This document shows positions 23,799-25,653 of a DNA stretch of 25,653 nt, piece after piece. Numbering within the stretch: position 1 is the stretch's first letter; the number at the start of each line of letters is the position of its first letter. The stretch covers positions 161,195 through 186,847 of the forward strand of contig NHIC01000006.1 of assembly GCA_002169865.1 (NCBI GenBank), written 5' to 3'. This stretch comes from Flavobacteriaceae bacterium TMED179. Lineage in GTDB: Bacteria > Bacteroidota > Bacteroidia > Flavobacteriales > Flavobacteriaceae. The translations under genes were made by a program, and so were the position numbers. The notes below the pieces were generated by a model. The model was not told where the DNA came from, searched no databases, and was given only the letters and a program-made list of their open reading frames with translations.

Positions 23799-25232
23799 AT
23801 GAAAGTAGCGAAAATCAATACCTTACTAAAAAGCTCGAAAATAAATACAAATTATAGTGTGCAAGGTTGGGTAAAGACATTCAGGGCAAATCGATTTATT
23901 GCTCTTAATGACGGTTCTTCTATAAAAAACCTTCAATGTGTTGTTGATTTCAAAAATATAGAAGAAAGCATTCTAAAACGAATTAATTCTGGGGCTGCTT
24001 TACACCTAGAAGGTTTTTTAGTAAAAAGTCAAGGAAGTGGACAGGAAGTTGAATTACAAGTAAAAAAAATCAAAATCCATGGAGATTCTGACCCAGATGA
24101 ATTCCCAATTCAGCCCAAAAAACACAGTTTTGAATTTTTACGAGAAAAAGCTCATCTGAGAATTCGAACAACAACTTTTGCTGCTGTCATGAGAGTTCGT
24201 TCAGCTTTATCTTTTGCTGTTCATAAGTTTTTTCAAGAAAAAGGTTTTTATTATATCAATACTCCTATCATAACTGGAAGTGATGCTGAAGGTGCCGGGG
24301 AATTGTTTCGTGTAAGTACAATAGATCCAAAAAACCCTCCTCTAGATGAGAGAGGATTTGTCGATTATAAAAAAGATTTTTTTGGAAAGGAAACAAATTT
24401 AACGGTATCAGGACAGTTAGAGGCCGAATCTTATGCACTTGGTCTTGGAGAGGTGTATACTTTTGGCCCAACATTCCGCGCAGAAAATTCTAATACTACT
24501 AGACATTTAGCTGAGTTCTGGATGATTGAGCCTGAAATGGCATTTTACGATCTACATGATAATATGAATTTAGCTGAGAAATTTATTACAGGTATTTTAA
24601 AAGAGGTCCATAATAATTGCTTTGAAGACTTGACATATCTTGATGAACGGCTTGCAAAAGAAGATCAACTTAAACCTCTTGCTGATCGAAGTCCAATGGG
24701 ACTGTTAGAAAAAATAAAATTTGTTATTAATAATGAATTTAAACGCGTTAGTTATACCGAAGCTTATGAGATTTTAAGAAACTCCAAACCTAATAAAAAG
24801 AAAAAATTCAAATTTCCAATAGATCAATGGGGTGTGGACCTTCAAAGTGAACACGAACGTTATTTAGTTGAGAAACATTTTAGATGTCCAGTTATATTAT
24901 TTGACTATCCAGCAGAAATAAAGGCTTTCTATATGCGAAGAAATGAAGATGGTAAAACCGTTAGAGCCATGGATATTCTTTTTCCAGGAATAGGGGAAAT
25001 AGTTGGTGGTTCTCAAAGAGAAGAACGACTGGAGATAATTGAAAAATGCATTAAAGAATTAAAATTAGATGCTGAGGAATTGTCGTGGTACCTTGATCTC
25101 AGGCGATTTGGAAGTGTACCCCACAGTGGATTTGGTATGGGCTTTGAAAGATTAGTTCAATTTGCAACTGGGATGAGTAATATTCGTGATGTAATACCAT
25201 TTCCTAGAACACCACAAAATGCAACTTTTTAG
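23799..25232 (+). CDS. asnS: Asparaginyl-tRNA synthetase
   Basis: A 477-residue class II synthetase that charges tRNA-Asn. The N-terminal OB-fold for the anticodon (about 15-95) includes VQGWVKTFRANRFIALNDGS. The catalytic core has motif 2 around 221-245 (FGPTFRAENSNTTRHLAEFW) and motif 3 GFGMGFER (444-451). Direct Asn charging means the organism need not make Asn-tRNA by transamidation. The start is ATG at 23799, separated from the RND gene by 99 bases with its own candidate promoter. The gene is followed by rpoN after 44 bases, a pairing I recall from flavobacteria. Confidence 0.97.
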   Translation: MKVAKINTLLKSSKINTNYSVQGWVKTFRANRFIALNDGSSIKNLQCVVDFKNIEESILKRINSGAALHLEGFLVKSQGSGQEVELQVKKIKIHGDSDPDEFPIQPKKHSFEFLREKAHLRIRTTTFAAVMRVRSALSFAVHKFFQEKGFYYINTPIITGSDAEGAGELFRVSTIDPKNPPLDERGFVDYKKDFFGKETNLTVSGQLEAESYALGLGEVYTFGPTFRAENSNTTRHLAEFWMIEPEMAFYDLHDNMNLAEKFITGILKEVHNNCFEDLTYLDERLAKEDQLKPLADRSPMGLLEKIKFVINNEFKRVSYTEAYEILRNSKPNKKKKFKFPIDQWGVDLQSEHERYLVEKHFRCPVILFDYPAEIKAFYMRRNEDGKTVRAMDILFPGIGEIVGGSQREERLEIIEKCIKELKLDAEELSWYLDLRRFGSVPHSGFGMGFERLVQFATGMSNIRDVIPFPRTPQNATF

Positions 25233-25276
25233 ATATAAAAATTTAGAATTTATTTAAAATAAGAATGTAACCTTAT

Positions 25277-25653
25277 ATGCTTAAACAGCAACTCAATTTA
25301 AAGCTCTCTCAAAAACTATCCCCTCAGCAGATTCAGTTGATGAAAATGATTCAGCTTTCCACCTTGGATTTAGAGCAAAAGATTGAGGCTGAGATTGGAG
25401 AAAATCCAGCTTTAGAAAGTGGCATTGAGAAAACCAGCAATGAAAATCTAGATAGTGATTTTGAAGAAGGAAATAAAATCGAAACCGAGGATATAAATAT
25501 AGATCACTATTTAAGTGATGATGAAACACCCTCTTATAAACTTTATACAAATAATATTACAAATAATGAAAATGATCAAACTATTCCAGTATCAGGCGGT
25601 ATAAGTTTTCACCAATACTTATCACAACAAATTGGAAATCTAATCCTAGGAGA
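25277..25653 (+). CDS. rpoN: RNA polymerase sigma-54 factor, N-terminal part cut by window edge
   Basis: About 125 codons are present and open to the window end. The N-terminus MLKQQLNLKLSQKLSPQQIQ followed by LMKMIQLSTLDLEQKI and ENPALE is the glutamine/leucine-rich region I of sigma-54, which holds the enhancer-dependent polymerase in check. The acidic stretch after it (about 60-90, NLDSDFEEGNKIETED) is region II. The next segment, ISFHQYLSQQIGNL, begins the core-binding domain. Sigma-54 directs enhancer-dependent transcription; no bacterial enhancer-binding protein gene is in the window. Start ATG at 25277, 44 bases after asnS on the same strand. Confidence 0.95.
   Translation, partial: MLKQQLNLKLSQKLSPQQIQLMKMIQLSTLDLEQKIEAEIGENPALESGIEKTSNENLDSDFEEGNKIETEDINIDHYLSDDETPSYKLYTNNITNNENDQTIPVSGGISFHQYLSQQIGNLILG

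Noticed and set aside
1..25653. Mobile element, prophage, defence system, toxin-antitoxin pair or CRISPR array
   Set aside because: No transposase, integrase, nuclease/toxin motifs, direct repeat arrays or tRNA-associated attachment sites were seen; all sizeable frames are accounted for by housekeeping or conserved-unknown genes.

Overview
The window is a compact, AT-rich stretch of ordinary chromosome (GC roughly one third or below by eye). It most likely comes from a member of the Flavobacteriia (Bacteroidota), probably a marine or otherwise streamlined lineage. The reasons are: several families largely confined to Bacteroidota (DUF4296, DUF4271 and DUF3098 proteins, and a dihydroorotase with the DDQVHFREPG signature), neighbour pairs I recall from flavobacterial genomes (DUF4271-hemD, ftsX-DUF3098-uppP-truB, asnS-rpoN), few Shine-Dalgarno-like sites, and several upstream matches to the Bacteroidota promoter form TTTG / TAnnTTTG. 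I see no rRNA, tRNA, insertion sequence, integrase, CRISPR array or phage gene. The longest stretch without a gene is about 190 bases (9291-9480).

Layout. (1) 1-1870, minus strand: response regulator, histidine kinase, then the start of trmB, all with non-ATG start codons. (2) 2010-4288: a LuxE/PaaK-like acyl-activating enzyme (plus) converging on tyrS (minus). (3) 4363-7785: an NAD(P)-dependent epimerase/reductase (plus) converging on a minus-strand operon of a polyprenol-phosphate mannosyltransferase-like GT2, pyrC and a DUF4296 lipoprotein-like gene. (4) 7872-9290, plus: DUF4271 membrane protein and hemD, followed by a weak terminator and a 190-base region with several inverted repeats. 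(5) 9481-13765: an Lrp/AsnC regulator (plus) converging on a minus operon leuS - SemiSWEET - membrane zinc metallopeptidase. (6) 13892-19941, plus: ftsX, DUF3098, uppP, truB, nadA, nadB, nadC. (7) 20028-25653, plus: pyrH, frr, an RND/MMPL-type exporter, asnS and the start of rpoN.

How the genes work together. Translation is heavily represented: three aminoacyl-tRNA synthetases (Tyr, Leu, Asn), TruB, TrmB and the ribosome recycling factor. Cofactor and nucleotide synthesis is represented by the complete nadABC route from aspartate to nicotinate mononucleotide, by hemD, and by pyrC and pyrH. Envelope functions are FtsX, UppP, the DUF3098 protein, the GT2 and the RND protein. Genes within operons are tightly packed, with 1-14 nt overlaps, and the convergent pairs have shared or abutting stop codons.

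I found no clear novel system. The points most worth a second look are the inverted-repeat region upstream of the Lrp gene, an inverted repeat that overlaps the candidate asnS promoter, convergent stops sharing one TTAA, the missing acidic residues in one half of the RND protein, the Gln-for-His change in the dihydroorotase metal motif, and the recurring neighbour pairs that link DUF proteins to essential genes.
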